Shown: one piece after another, positions 1 through 5,154 of the stretch
Layout: each line of letters begins with the position of its first letter
Position numbering within the stretch: position 1 is the stretch's first letter
Program-made: the position numbers and the translations under genes
From: Candidatus Methanomethylophilaceae archaeon
Lineage (GTDB): Archaea > Thermoplasmatota > Thermoplasmata > Methanomassiliicoccales > Methanomethylophilaceae
Direction: 5' to 3'
Assembly (NCBI GenBank): GCA_017395275.1
Contig: JAFPVN010000257.1
Coordinates: 1-5,154 of the forward strand
DNA length: 5,154 nt
Notes under the pieces: generated by a model
Seen by the model: the letters and a program-made list of their open reading frames with translations, nothing else
What the model was told of the DNA's origin: nothing
The model's database searches: none

Positions 1-812
1 GCCTTCAGCAGATCATCCCTGGAAATCCATCCGTTCTGGTAAGCGGTGAGCTCCGGCGAACAGATGAGGAGGTTCTGGTGCCTGGACATGGTCTGTACGT
101 AATTGGATGCCTCCATGAGGCTGTCGAACGTCCCAGTGTCCATCCACACGAACCCGTGGTCCAGCAGTTTCACCTTCAGCTTGTCCTTGGACAAGTAGAT
201 GTTGTTCAGATCTGTTATCTCCAGCTCCCCGCGGTCCGACGGCTTCACCGTCTTTGCATATTCGGAGGAATGACCGTCGTAGAAGTACAGACCGGTCACG
301 CAGTAGTTGGACTTGGGATCCTGAGGCTTCTCCTCTATCGACAGGACCTTCCTGTCCTTGTCGAACTCCACGATACCGAACCTCTGGGGATCGTTGACGT
401 GGTACGCGAAGATCGTGGACATGCCGGACTCCGCGTCCTTGGCGGCATCCCTGAGCATCGTCTTCAATCCGGCGCCGTAGAATATGTTGTCTCCGAGGAT
501 CATCGCGCAGGGTTCCCCGGCGATGAACTCCTCTCCGATGATGAACGCCTGCGCCAGTCCGTCCGGGGAAGGCTGGACGGCATAGCTGAGGCTTATCCCG
601 TAGGACGAACCGTCGCCCAGCAGCGACCTGAACTTCTCCTGGTCCTGAGGCGTGGAGATGATCAGAATGTCCTTGATCCCCGCCTCCATGAGAACGGAAA
701 GGGGATAGAATATCATGGGCTTGTCATACACCGGCAGCAGCTGTTTCGATGTCACTATGGTAAGCGGATACAGCCTGGTACCTGAACCGCCAGCGAGTAT
801 AATTCCCTTCAA
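1..812 (-). CDS. rmlA: Glucose-1-phosphate thymidylyltransferase (RmlA type), 3' end cut by window edge
   Basis: Cytoplasmic nucleotidyltransferase that joins glucose-1-phosphate and dTTP to give dTDP-glucose, the first step toward dTDP-rhamnose and other dTDP-deoxysugars. Reading the minus strand from 812 gives 270 uninterrupted codons to the window edge; the family is about 290 residues, so roughly the last 20 are missing. Seen directly: N-terminal nucleotide-binding signature LAGGSGTRLYP (residues 6-16), SKQLLPVYDKPMI (22-34), QPSPDGLAQAF (80-90), LGDNIFYG (106-113, metal-binding Asp108), IEEKP (159-163, Lys162), GELEITD (195-201) and WMDTGT (223-228, Asp225). These match the long RmlA class, not GalU or CTP-dependent RfbF. 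The start is TTG (810-812): the protein must begin at MKGIILAGG and no ATG lies nearby upstream; AGAGG at 821-825 is a possible ribosome-binding site. It is transcribed away from the glycosyltransferase gene, so rmlB, rmlC or rmlD may follow outside the window. Family assignment is very secure; the actual final sugar is unknown. Confidence 0.96.
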   Translation of the reverse strand, partial: MKGIILAGGSGTRLYPLTIVTSKQLLPVYDKPMIFYPLSVLMEAGIKDILIISTPQDQEKFRSLLGDGSSYGISLSYAVQPSPDGLAQAFIIGEEFIAGEPCAMILGDNIFYGAGLKTMLRDAAKDAESGMSTIFAYHVNDPQRFGIVEFDKDRKVLSIEEKPQDPKSNYCVTGLYFYDGHSSEYAKTVKPSDRGELEITDLNNIYLSKDKLKVKLLDHGFVWMDTGTFDSLMEASNYVQTMSRHQNLLICSPELTAYQNGWISRDDLLK

Positions 813-843
813 GCGTAACGCCTCTATCCCTAATAAGAACCCG

Positions 844-853
844 TAATATAAAG
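844..853 (-). promoter_or_regulatory. Candidate archaeal TATA box for rmlA
   Basis: On the minus strand this reads CTTTATATTA, a good match to the archaeal TATA element. In archaea transcription starts roughly 25 bases downstream of the box centre, which would be near 824, only about a dozen bases before the TTG start at 812, giving a very short leader. No clear purine-rich BRE is visible just upstream. The call depends on the host being archaeal. Confidence 0.5.
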
Positions 854-892
854 AAAGTCGCACAGAACGGGCGGTTGGCCAGCATTATCATA

Positions 893-902
893 GGAATATA
901 CC
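893..902 (+). promoter_or_regulatory. Candidate TATA-like element for the glycosyltransferase gene
   Basis: The plus strand reads AGGAATATAC here, about 65 bases before the ATG at 964, so a start near 922 and a leader of about 40 bases would follow. A second AT-rich patch (TCTATGTATT, 909-918) is an equally possible box with a shorter leader. Neither is a strong consensus match. Confidence 0.3.
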
Positions 903-963
903 GACGGTTCTATGTATTACGAAACCGCTGTATGTCCGTCATCATCCGTGATATGGGGCTACC

Positions 964-3177
964 ATGGGCAGCAAGGAAGGGCAGGAACTTATCGCCGACC
1001 TCGGGCGTATGACTTACGGCGCCCTGAACAGGCTCCGTCTGGTCGGTCCGCTGAAGAACGTGTTCTACGCGTTCCAGAGGAACTTCCCGAAGCTCCGGGA
1101 TCCCATGGACAAGATTCTCCTGAGATACAGGGGCGCGATGAGCCGTTCATACAGCGCCGACACCTCCATGTACGCCGATGCCGAATGGTACGACGACCCC
1201 CGTCCGAAAGGGAAAGAGCCCTTCGTGAGCGTCATCGTCCCCAACTACAACCATGAGAAGTATCTGCGCCAGAGGCTGGATTCCATCTACGGTCAAACAT
1301 ACAAGAACTACGAGGTCATCCTTCTCGATGACTGCTCAAGCGACGACAGCAGGACGATTCTGAACGAGTACAGGGACAGGTATCCGGACAGGACCAGATG
1401 CGAGTTCAACGAAACCAACTCCGGCGGAGTGTTCAGACAGTGGAGGAAGGGGATCTCCCTGGCCAGGGGAGATTACATCTGGATAGCCGAGAGCGACGAC
1501 TGGTGCGACCCGAATTTCCTGGAGGAACTTGTCCCCATGCTGGAGTACCAATCAGTCATGATCGCCTTCTCCCGCAGCGTGTTCATGCGCGACGGACAGC
1601 AGACCTGGTCCACCGAGGAGTATCTGAAGGATACAAAATTCGATTGGAACAACCCCTTCCTCATGACTGCGAACGATGCGATGTCAAGAGGATTCGCCGT
1701 GATGAACATTATCCCCAACGTCAGCAGCGCCGTGTTCCGCAACATCGGCTCCGTCACCGAGGAGGTGGAGGATATGTGGGGAAGGATGAAGCTCTGCGGG
1801 GACTGGGCGTTCTATCTGGAACTGATCAAAGGCGGGGCGATCGCATACACCAACCGCACGGTCAACTACTACAGGATCCACTCGGGCAGCACCAGCCTGA
1901 ACGTCCAACACACCGAACGCTTCTATCTGGAGAGGGCGGAGATCTCGAAGTACGTAGCAAGGAACTACAGGGTGGATCCGGAGGTGTTCGACGAGAATCT
2001 CAGGGTCCTAAAGGAGCACTATGTCCAGAACAACCACGGCGACGATCCCTCGGTAGTGGAATCGTGGTATGTCCTCGACGACATCGTTAGAGAGATGGAA
2101 TCGAGGAGACCGTCCGTCATGATGTGCTGCTACTCGTTCCAGATGGGAGGTGGCGAACTGTTCGCCATCCATCTCGCCAACGCTCTGAAGGATAAGGGAT
2201 GTCCGGTCACCTTCGCCGACTTCAATCTGGATACGTATTCTAACGGCGTCAGGGAGCTTCTCCGTCCCGACATCCCCGTGATCACGATATCAGATTACGA
2301 GAGCATCGGCAGGATCGAGGAGAAGTACGGCATCGACGTAATACACACCCACCACGGCAGTGTGGACAAGATTGCCGCCAAGTTCGGGAAAGAATCATGC
2401 AGGCATATTGTCACCCTCCACGGGATGTACGAATCCTCCTCGCAAGACGAGCGTTCCGTCCTCGTGAGAACGGTCTATCCAAGATGTGCCAGATTCGCCT
2501 ATATCGCGGATAAGAACCTCGTCCCGTTCAAGGACGAGGGACTTTACGACCCGTCAAGATTCGTGAAGATCGGGAACGGTCTCGAACCGGGCTGTCCAGA
2601 AGCGATACCGCGCGATTCCCTGGGCATCCCCGAGGATGCCTTCGTCCTCTGTCTCGTGAGCCGTGCCCTTCCGGATAAGGGGTGGATGGAGGCCAGAAGA
2701 TGTGTCATCTCCGCCAATGAAAGGGGCGGACATCCGATACACCTGGTGCTGGTAGGGGCCGGGGAGGCGTACGACATCGTGCAGAAGGAACCCGACCAGT
2801 ACATCCATGCGGTGGGACAGAGGAACAATCCCCGTGCCTACTATGCAATGGCGGATGCCGGGATCCTGCCCTCATACTACTCCGGGGAGAGCTATCCCCT
2901 GTCGATCATAGAGTGCCTGATGTGCGGGAGACCGGTCATCGCATCGGACATAGGGGAGATCCCGACCATACTAGACGACGGAAACGGCAACAAGGCCGGG
3001 ATCCTGTTCTCCCTCGAAGACGGCGGGATTCCCGAGGAGAAACTCACAGACATCATACGCAGACTGGCCGATGACGATACTCTCTATTCCAACCTGCTCC
3101 CGATCGTGAAGAAAGCAGCCGAGAGACAGGACATCGGTAAGGTGGCCGATCGGTACGTGGAGCTCTATTCCGATTGA
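964..3177 (+). CDS. Two-domain glycosyltransferase: GT2-type (GT-A) domain fused to GT4-type (GT-B) domain
   Basis: A 737-residue cytoplasmic protein with no signal peptide or clear membrane segment, predicted to transfer sugars from activated donors onto a surface glycan. Residues 1-86 match nothing I recognise. The GT2-type domain spans about 87-311: VSVIVPNYNHEKYL (88-101), LLDDCSSDD (120-128), the DXD-like ESDDW (176-180), a candidate catalytic base in GDW (Asp280), and the typical ending YYRIHSGSTS (302-311). A linker (about 312-383) leads to a GT4-type domain, about 384-737: glycine-rich loop MGGGE (394-398), THHG (462-465), GNGLEPG (537-543), SRALPDKG (566-573), LVGAGE (596-601), and the EX7E pair Glu642/Glu650 in GESYPLSIIE followed by GRPVIASDIGEIP (655-667). 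Both domains look intact. An in-frame TGA at 949-951 makes ATG 964 the first possible start; ribosome-binding signal is weak (GTGAT at 948-952 at most). It ends in TGA directly against the convergent transketolase gene. Donor and acceptor sugars cannot be read from sequence. Confidence 0.95.
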   Translation: MGSKEGQELIADLGRMTYGALNRLRLVGPLKNVFYAFQRNFPKLRDPMDKILLRYRGAMSRSYSADTSMYADAEWYDDPRPKGKEPFVSVIVPNYNHEKYLRQRLDSIYGQTYKNYEVILLDDCSSDDSRTILNEYRDRYPDRTRCEFNETNSGGVFRQWRKGISLARGDYIWIAESDDWCDPNFLEELVPMLEYQSVMIAFSRSVFMRDGQQTWSTEEYLKDTKFDWNNPFLMTANDAMSRGFAVMNIIPNVSSAVFRNIGSVTEEVEDMWGRMKLCGDWAFYLELIKGGAIAYTNRTVNYYRIHSGSTSLNVQHTERFYLERAEISKYVARNYRVDPEVFDENLRVLKEHYVQNNHGDDPSVVESWYVLDDIVREMESRRPSVMMCCYSFQMGGGELFAIHLANALKDKGCPVTFADFNLDTYSNGVRELLRPDIPVITISDYESIGRIEEKYGIDVIHTHHGSVDKIAAKFGKESCRHIVTLHGMYESSSQDERSVLVRTVYPRCARFAYIADKNLVPFKDEGLYDPSRFVKIGNGLEPGCPEAIPRDSLGIPEDAFVLCLVSRALPDKGWMEARRCVISANERGGHPIHLVLVGAGEAYDIVQKEPDQYIHAVGQRNNPRAYYAMADAGILPSYYSGESYPLSIIECLMCGRPVIASDIGEIPTILDDGNGNKAGILFSLEDGGIPEEKLTDIIRRLADDDTLYSNLLPIVKKAAERQDIGKVADRYVELYSD

Positions 3178-3190
3178 TCACTGCGTGATC
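3176..3190. repeat. Short perfect inverted repeat across the convergent stop codons
   Basis: GATCAC (3176-3181), a TGC loop and GTGATC (3185-3190) can form a 6-bp hairpin in either strand. It includes part of the stop codon of the upstream glycosyltransferase gene and the last codons and stop of the convergent transketolase subunit. There is no T-tract on either side, so it is not a classical intrinsic terminator; it could slow transcription from either side or be chance. Confidence 0.35.
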
Positions 3191-4146
3191 TTATCGAACG
3201 AAGCGGCAATCGACTCCACGATGCTCGGAACATCCAGTCCGTTCTGTGCGAGCATATACTCGTACCTTCCGGCCTTGATGTAACGGTCCTGGACACCCAG
3301 CTTCAGCAGCGGGGGATGCGTCCTTTGCGACGACAGAACCTCGGATATCGCCGATCCGAGGCCTCCGATGACCGAATGCTCCTCCACGGACACGACCATC
3401 TTCGCACCGCAGTTCTTGCGGATCAGGTCGGCATCGAGGGGTTTTATCGTGTGCATGTTCACGACGCCTGCGGAGATCCCTCTCTCGCCCAGTTGCTTGG
3501 AGGCCTTCAACGCGTTGGCCACCATGCTTCCTGTCGCGTATATGACTATGTCCGATCCGTCCGCCAAAGTGATTCCCTTTCCGGGCTTGAAATCGTAGTC
3601 TGGGTCTTTGTTGACTATGGGGTTGTTCGCCCTTCCGGACAGCCTCAGGTATACGGGCGATTTCGTCTCCGCGCAGTACTCGACGCACTTCGCGACCTCC
3701 AGACCGTCACAGGGGGACAGGATCTCGATGTTGGGGAACGACCTCATCGCCCCGATGTCCTCGACACCGTAGTGGGTGTTCCCGAACAGCTCCATGGCGA
3801 AACCGCTGCCGAGTCCGACAACCTTCACATTGCATTTCATGTATGCTAAGTAATGTCTGATGAACTCGTTCGACCTCAGTGCCGAGAAGTTCGTGAATGT
3901 GGTGACGAAGGGCACATAACCGTTATCGGCCAGACCTGCGGCGAACCCTATGGAATTCTGCTCGGCGATGCCGACGTTGTATGATCTGTCGGGATGGTTC
4001 GCGAAGAAACGCTCCAGACCGGAGGTCCTCGTGAGGTCAGATGTTATGGCCAGTATGGAATCGTTGTCGTTAGCGACCTCGTCCAGCTTCACACCGAAGG
4101 TCCCTCTCTGGCCCAGCAGGGAGTACATCCTTGCATTATTCGCCAT
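3178..4146 (-). CDS. Transketolase-like enzyme, C-terminal subunit (pyrimidine-binding and C-terminal domains)
   Basis: The 322-residue second half of a split, thiamine-diphosphate-dependent transketolase-like enzyme, which with its upstream partner would move a two-carbon ketol unit between sugars. The pyrimidine-binding domain covers about 1-175: TSDLT (35-39), PDRSYNVGIAEQN (52-64) with the cofactor-activating Glu62, FTNFSALR (84-91), THYGVEDIGAMRSFPN (124-139) and YLRLSGR (166-172). The C-terminal domain covers about 190-322, with DIVIYATGSMV (199-209) and VEEHSVIGGLGSAISE (254-269). Length is normal for split subunits. The start ATG at 4146 is fixed by a near-perfect AGGAGGTGA (4156-4164) nine bases upstream; it overlaps the N-subunit gene by 11 bases. 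Odd points: the segment before THYG reads GLGSGFAMELFGN, where usual transketolases have a His and an acidic EDG; Gly113 and Phe121 sit where substrate-contacting His and Asp are expected. The exact substrate is therefore doubtful, while membership of the family is secure. Confidence 0.93.
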   Translation of the reverse strand: MANNARMYSLLGQRGTFGVKLDEVANDNDSILAITSDLTRTSGLERFFANHPDRSYNVGIAEQNSIGFAAGLADNGYVPFVTTFTNFSALRSNEFIRHYLAYMKCNVKVVGLGSGFAMELFGNTHYGVEDIGAMRSFPNIEILSPCDGLEVAKCVEYCAETKSPVYLRLSGRANNPIVNKDPDYDFKPGKGITLADGSDIVIYATGSMVANALKASKQLGERGISAGVVNMHTIKPLDADLIRKNCGAKMVVSVEEHSVIGGLGSAISEVLSSQRTHPPLLKLGVQDRYIKAGRYEYMLAQNGLDVPSIVESIAASFDKITQ

Positions 4147-4909
4147 AGTGCGCGTTCACCTCCTCTGCGGCCTTATTGAACGTTTCCTCGTTCAGTACGT
4201 GATGATGCCATTCGTTGTTCTGCTCCATGAACGACACCCCCTTACCCTTGACGGTGTCGGCGAAGATGACTGTCGGGCGCTCCCTGACCTCACCGATCGC
4301 TCTCTTCAGCTCATCCACGGAATGGCCGTCGCATTCGACGACGTCCCATCCGAAGGCGCTCCAGACCTTCCTGTAATCGACACCAATGATCTCCATGCAG
4401 ACCCCGTCGGACTGCAGTCCGTTGCTGTCCACGATGGCGACGAGATTCGACAGTGCCAGTCTCGATGCGAGCTGCGCCGATTCCCAGTTGGAGCCCTCGT
4501 TCAGTTCCCCGTCTCCGAGTATCACGAAGACCCTTCCCTTCCGCTTCTTGGCGGTGGCCACTCCGACCCCGTAGGACAGCCCCATCCCGAGGCTTCCTCC
4601 GGAATACTCTATCTTGTCGTTGTCGTTCCTGCAGGGCTGACCGGGGAACAGGCCGCCGTCCTTCTCGAACGATTGGAATTCGTCATCCGACATCACGCCC
4701 AGCTGGTGCATAGCCGCGTAGTATCCCAATGCCCCGTGGCCCTTGCTCAGAATCACGGAATCGCAATCATTCCTTGAACCCAGCACCGCCAGCGATATCT
4801 CGACCAGCGACAGCGAGGGGGCGATGTGGGCACCCGTGGGACCCGCACTGAGCGCCGCATTCAGGATATCCATCCTCGCGCGGCCTTCGATAGAGAGGTT
4901 GCCGGACAT
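4136..4909 (-). CDS. Transketolase-like enzyme, N-terminal subunit (thiamine-diphosphate-binding domain)
   Basis: A 257-residue subunit that binds the diphosphate and metal ion of thiamine diphosphate and pairs with the downstream C-terminal subunit. Motifs in order: GAHIAPSLSLVEI (26-38, His28 in the place of the usual GHxGGSLS histidine), LSKGHGALGYY (54-64, His58), SGGSLGMGLSYGVGVA (103-118), the cofactor motif GDGELNEGSNWE (132-143) closed by DSNG (161-164), and DTVKGKGVSFME (218-229) followed by WHHH (234-237). Length and motif order are those of archaeal and bacterial split transketolases. Odd point: the usual PGHP histidine is Gln91 (FPGQP, 88-92), a position that contacts the sugar substrate in studied transketolases. 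The ATG at 4909 lies one base after the stop of the SDR gene, and its AGAGG (4914-4918) is only four bases away, so translation is probably coupled to SDR. A start at Met13 is possible but would cut the first helix. Confidence 0.93.
   Translation of the reverse strand: MSGNLSIEGRARMDILNAALSAGPTGAHIAPSLSLVEISLAVLGSRNDCDSVILSKGHGALGYYAAMHQLGVMSDDEFQSFEKDGGLFPGQPCRNDNDKIEYSGGSLGMGLSYGVGVATAKKRKGRVFVILGDGELNEGSNWESAQLASRLALSNLVAIVDSNGLQSDGVCMEIIGVDYRKVWSAFGWDVVECDGHSVDELKRAIGEVRERPTVIFADTVKGKGVSFMEQNNEWHHHVLNEETFNKAAEEVNAHYGE
4156..4164 (-). promoter_or_regulatory. Strong Shine-Dalgarno site for the transketolase C-terminal subunit
   Basis: The minus strand reads AGGAGGTGA, nearly the full complement of the 16S rRNA 3' tail, nine bases before the ATG at 4146. 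It lies inside the N-subunit coding sequence (encoding part of Glu-Glu-Val-Asn near its C terminus). It decides the start of the C subunit, argues against a single frameshifted gene, and should give independent, efficient initiation. Confidence 0.85.
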
Positions 4910-4910
4910 G

Positions 4911-5154
4911 TTACCTCTTGTAGTACTCCAGCACTCCGCCGTCGACCCTGATTGCCTGTCCCGTGATGTACGACGAGTAATCGGACAGCAGGAACATGGC
5001 GGTGTTGGCGATGTCCTTCACATCCGCGTTCTTACCGAGGCACGCGGACTGCTTCTGCATCTCGCTGACGTAGTCGGGCATGGTACTGACCATGTCGGTC
5101 TCGGTGATGCCGGGACAGATGGCATTCGCCCTTACGCCGGACTGTGCCAGCTCC
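4911..5154 (-). CDS. Short-chain dehydrogenase/reductase (SDR), C-terminal part only
   Basis: The C-terminal 80 codons of a classical SDR; the frame stays open to the window edge, so the N-terminal Rossmann GxxxGxG and the catalytic YxxxK lie outside. Such enzymes are about 250 residues and use NAD(P)H to reduce a carbonyl or oxidise a hydroxyl. Seen directly: SGVRANAICPGITETDM, the usual strand and PG-x-x-x-T segment after the catalytic helix; a variable substrate-loop region; DIANTAMFLLSDYSSYITGQ; and the near-terminal IRVDGGV, all typical of FabG-like SDRs. The ATG at 5093 is internal, not the start. The gene ends in TAA at 4911-4913, one base before the transketolase N-subunit ATG, so the two are surely co-transcribed and probably act in one pathway, for example reducing a keto-sugar supplied or consumed by the transketolase. 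The substrate is not recognisable from this fragment; a fatty-acid role is unlikely given the neighbours. Confidence 0.9.
   Translation of the reverse strand, partial: ELAQSGVRANAICPGITETDMVSTMPDYVSEMQKQSACLGKNADVKDIANTAMFLLSDYSSYITGQAIRVDGGVLEYYKR

Larger units (their letters stand above)
813..963. promoter_or_regulatory. Divergent intergenic region between rmlA and the glycosyltransferase gene
   Basis: The only non-coding stretch of any size in the window. It separates two divergently transcribed genes and is visibly more AT-rich than the flanking coding sequence, so it should hold promoters for both directions. AT-rich TATA-like patches occur near 844-853 (minus strand) and 893-902 (plus strand). 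A weak inverted repeat, CGGTT at 905-909 with AACCG at 923-927, could be an operator but is short enough to be chance. I see no convincing RNA gene or riboswitch. Confidence 0.7.

Noticed and set aside
78..785. 235-codon open frame on the plus strand
   Set aside because: It lies wholly antisense to rmlA, whose minus-strand translation carries all family motifs; the plus-strand product has no recognisable domain and is a by-product of codon bias.
905..927. Inverted repeat CGGTT/AACCG as an operator
   Set aside because: Only five base pairs with a 13-base spacer; expected by chance in a region this size and with no related copy elsewhere in the window.
1398..2090. 230-codon open frame in another plus-strand frame
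   Set aside because: It sits inside the glycosyltransferase gene; its product is rich in Arg, Gly and Gln, as expected for an out-of-frame reading, and it has no motifs.
3950..4777. 275-codon open frame on the plus strand
   Set aside because: It is antisense across both transketolase genes, spanning their overlap, with no ribosome-binding site or family motif; both minus-strand products are clearly real.
3178..4909. One transketolase gene broken by a frameshift
   Set aside because: The two halves are in different frames, but each has its own start, the second has a near-perfect Shine-Dalgarno, the break is exactly at the known domain boundary of split transketolases, and both lengths are normal.
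1..5154. CRISPR array, tRNA/rRNA gene, insertion sequence or attachment site
   Set aside because: No spaced direct repeats, cloverleaf-like sequence, transposase or terminal inverted repeats were seen; the window is almost fully occupied by the five genes.

Overview
The window looks like part of a cell-surface glycan (polysaccharide or glycoprotein-glycan) biosynthesis locus. The host is probably an archaeon. The hints are a TTG start, an AT-rich TATA-like box in the only real intergenic gap, heavy use of AGG/AGA for arginine, split transketolase subunits, and a moderately GC-rich base composition. A Thermoplasmatota/Methanomassiliicoccales-type methanogen would fit, but no gene here proves this and a bacterium cannot be excluded.

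Layout from left to right. (1) Positions 1-812, minus strand: a glucose-1-phosphate thymidylyltransferase (RmlA type), starting at a TTG codon and cut at its C-terminal end by the window edge. (2) Positions 813-963: a divergent intergenic region of 151 bases holding candidate TATA boxes for both directions. (3) Positions 964-3177, plus strand: a 737-residue protein with a GT-A (GT2-type) glycosyltransferase domain followed by a GT-B (GT4-type) glycosyltransferase domain. (4) Positions 3178-4146 and 4136-4909, minus strand: the C-terminal and N-terminal halves of a split transketolase, encoded N then C and overlapping by 11 bases. (5) Positions 4911-5154, minus strand: the C-terminal 80 residues of a short-chain dehydrogenase/reductase, first in the same transcription unit as far as the window shows. 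Apart from the 151-base gap, coding density is essentially complete.

How the genes may work together: RmlA makes dTDP-glucose for deoxysugar donors such as dTDP-rhamnose. The two-domain glycosyltransferase would add one or two sugars to a growing glycan. The SDR-transketolase operon looks like a pathway for an unusual sugar or polyol precursor rather than housekeeping pentose-phosphate metabolism. This is supported by the best observation in the window: catalytic and cofactor-binding residues of the transketolase are kept, but three positions that in well-studied transketolases contact the sugar substrate appear replaced (His to Gln, His to Gly, Asp to Phe). That points to a transketolase-like enzyme with changed substrate specificity. 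The GT gene and the transketolase operon converge with no base between their stop codons, so two transcription units of the same locus meet head-on there.
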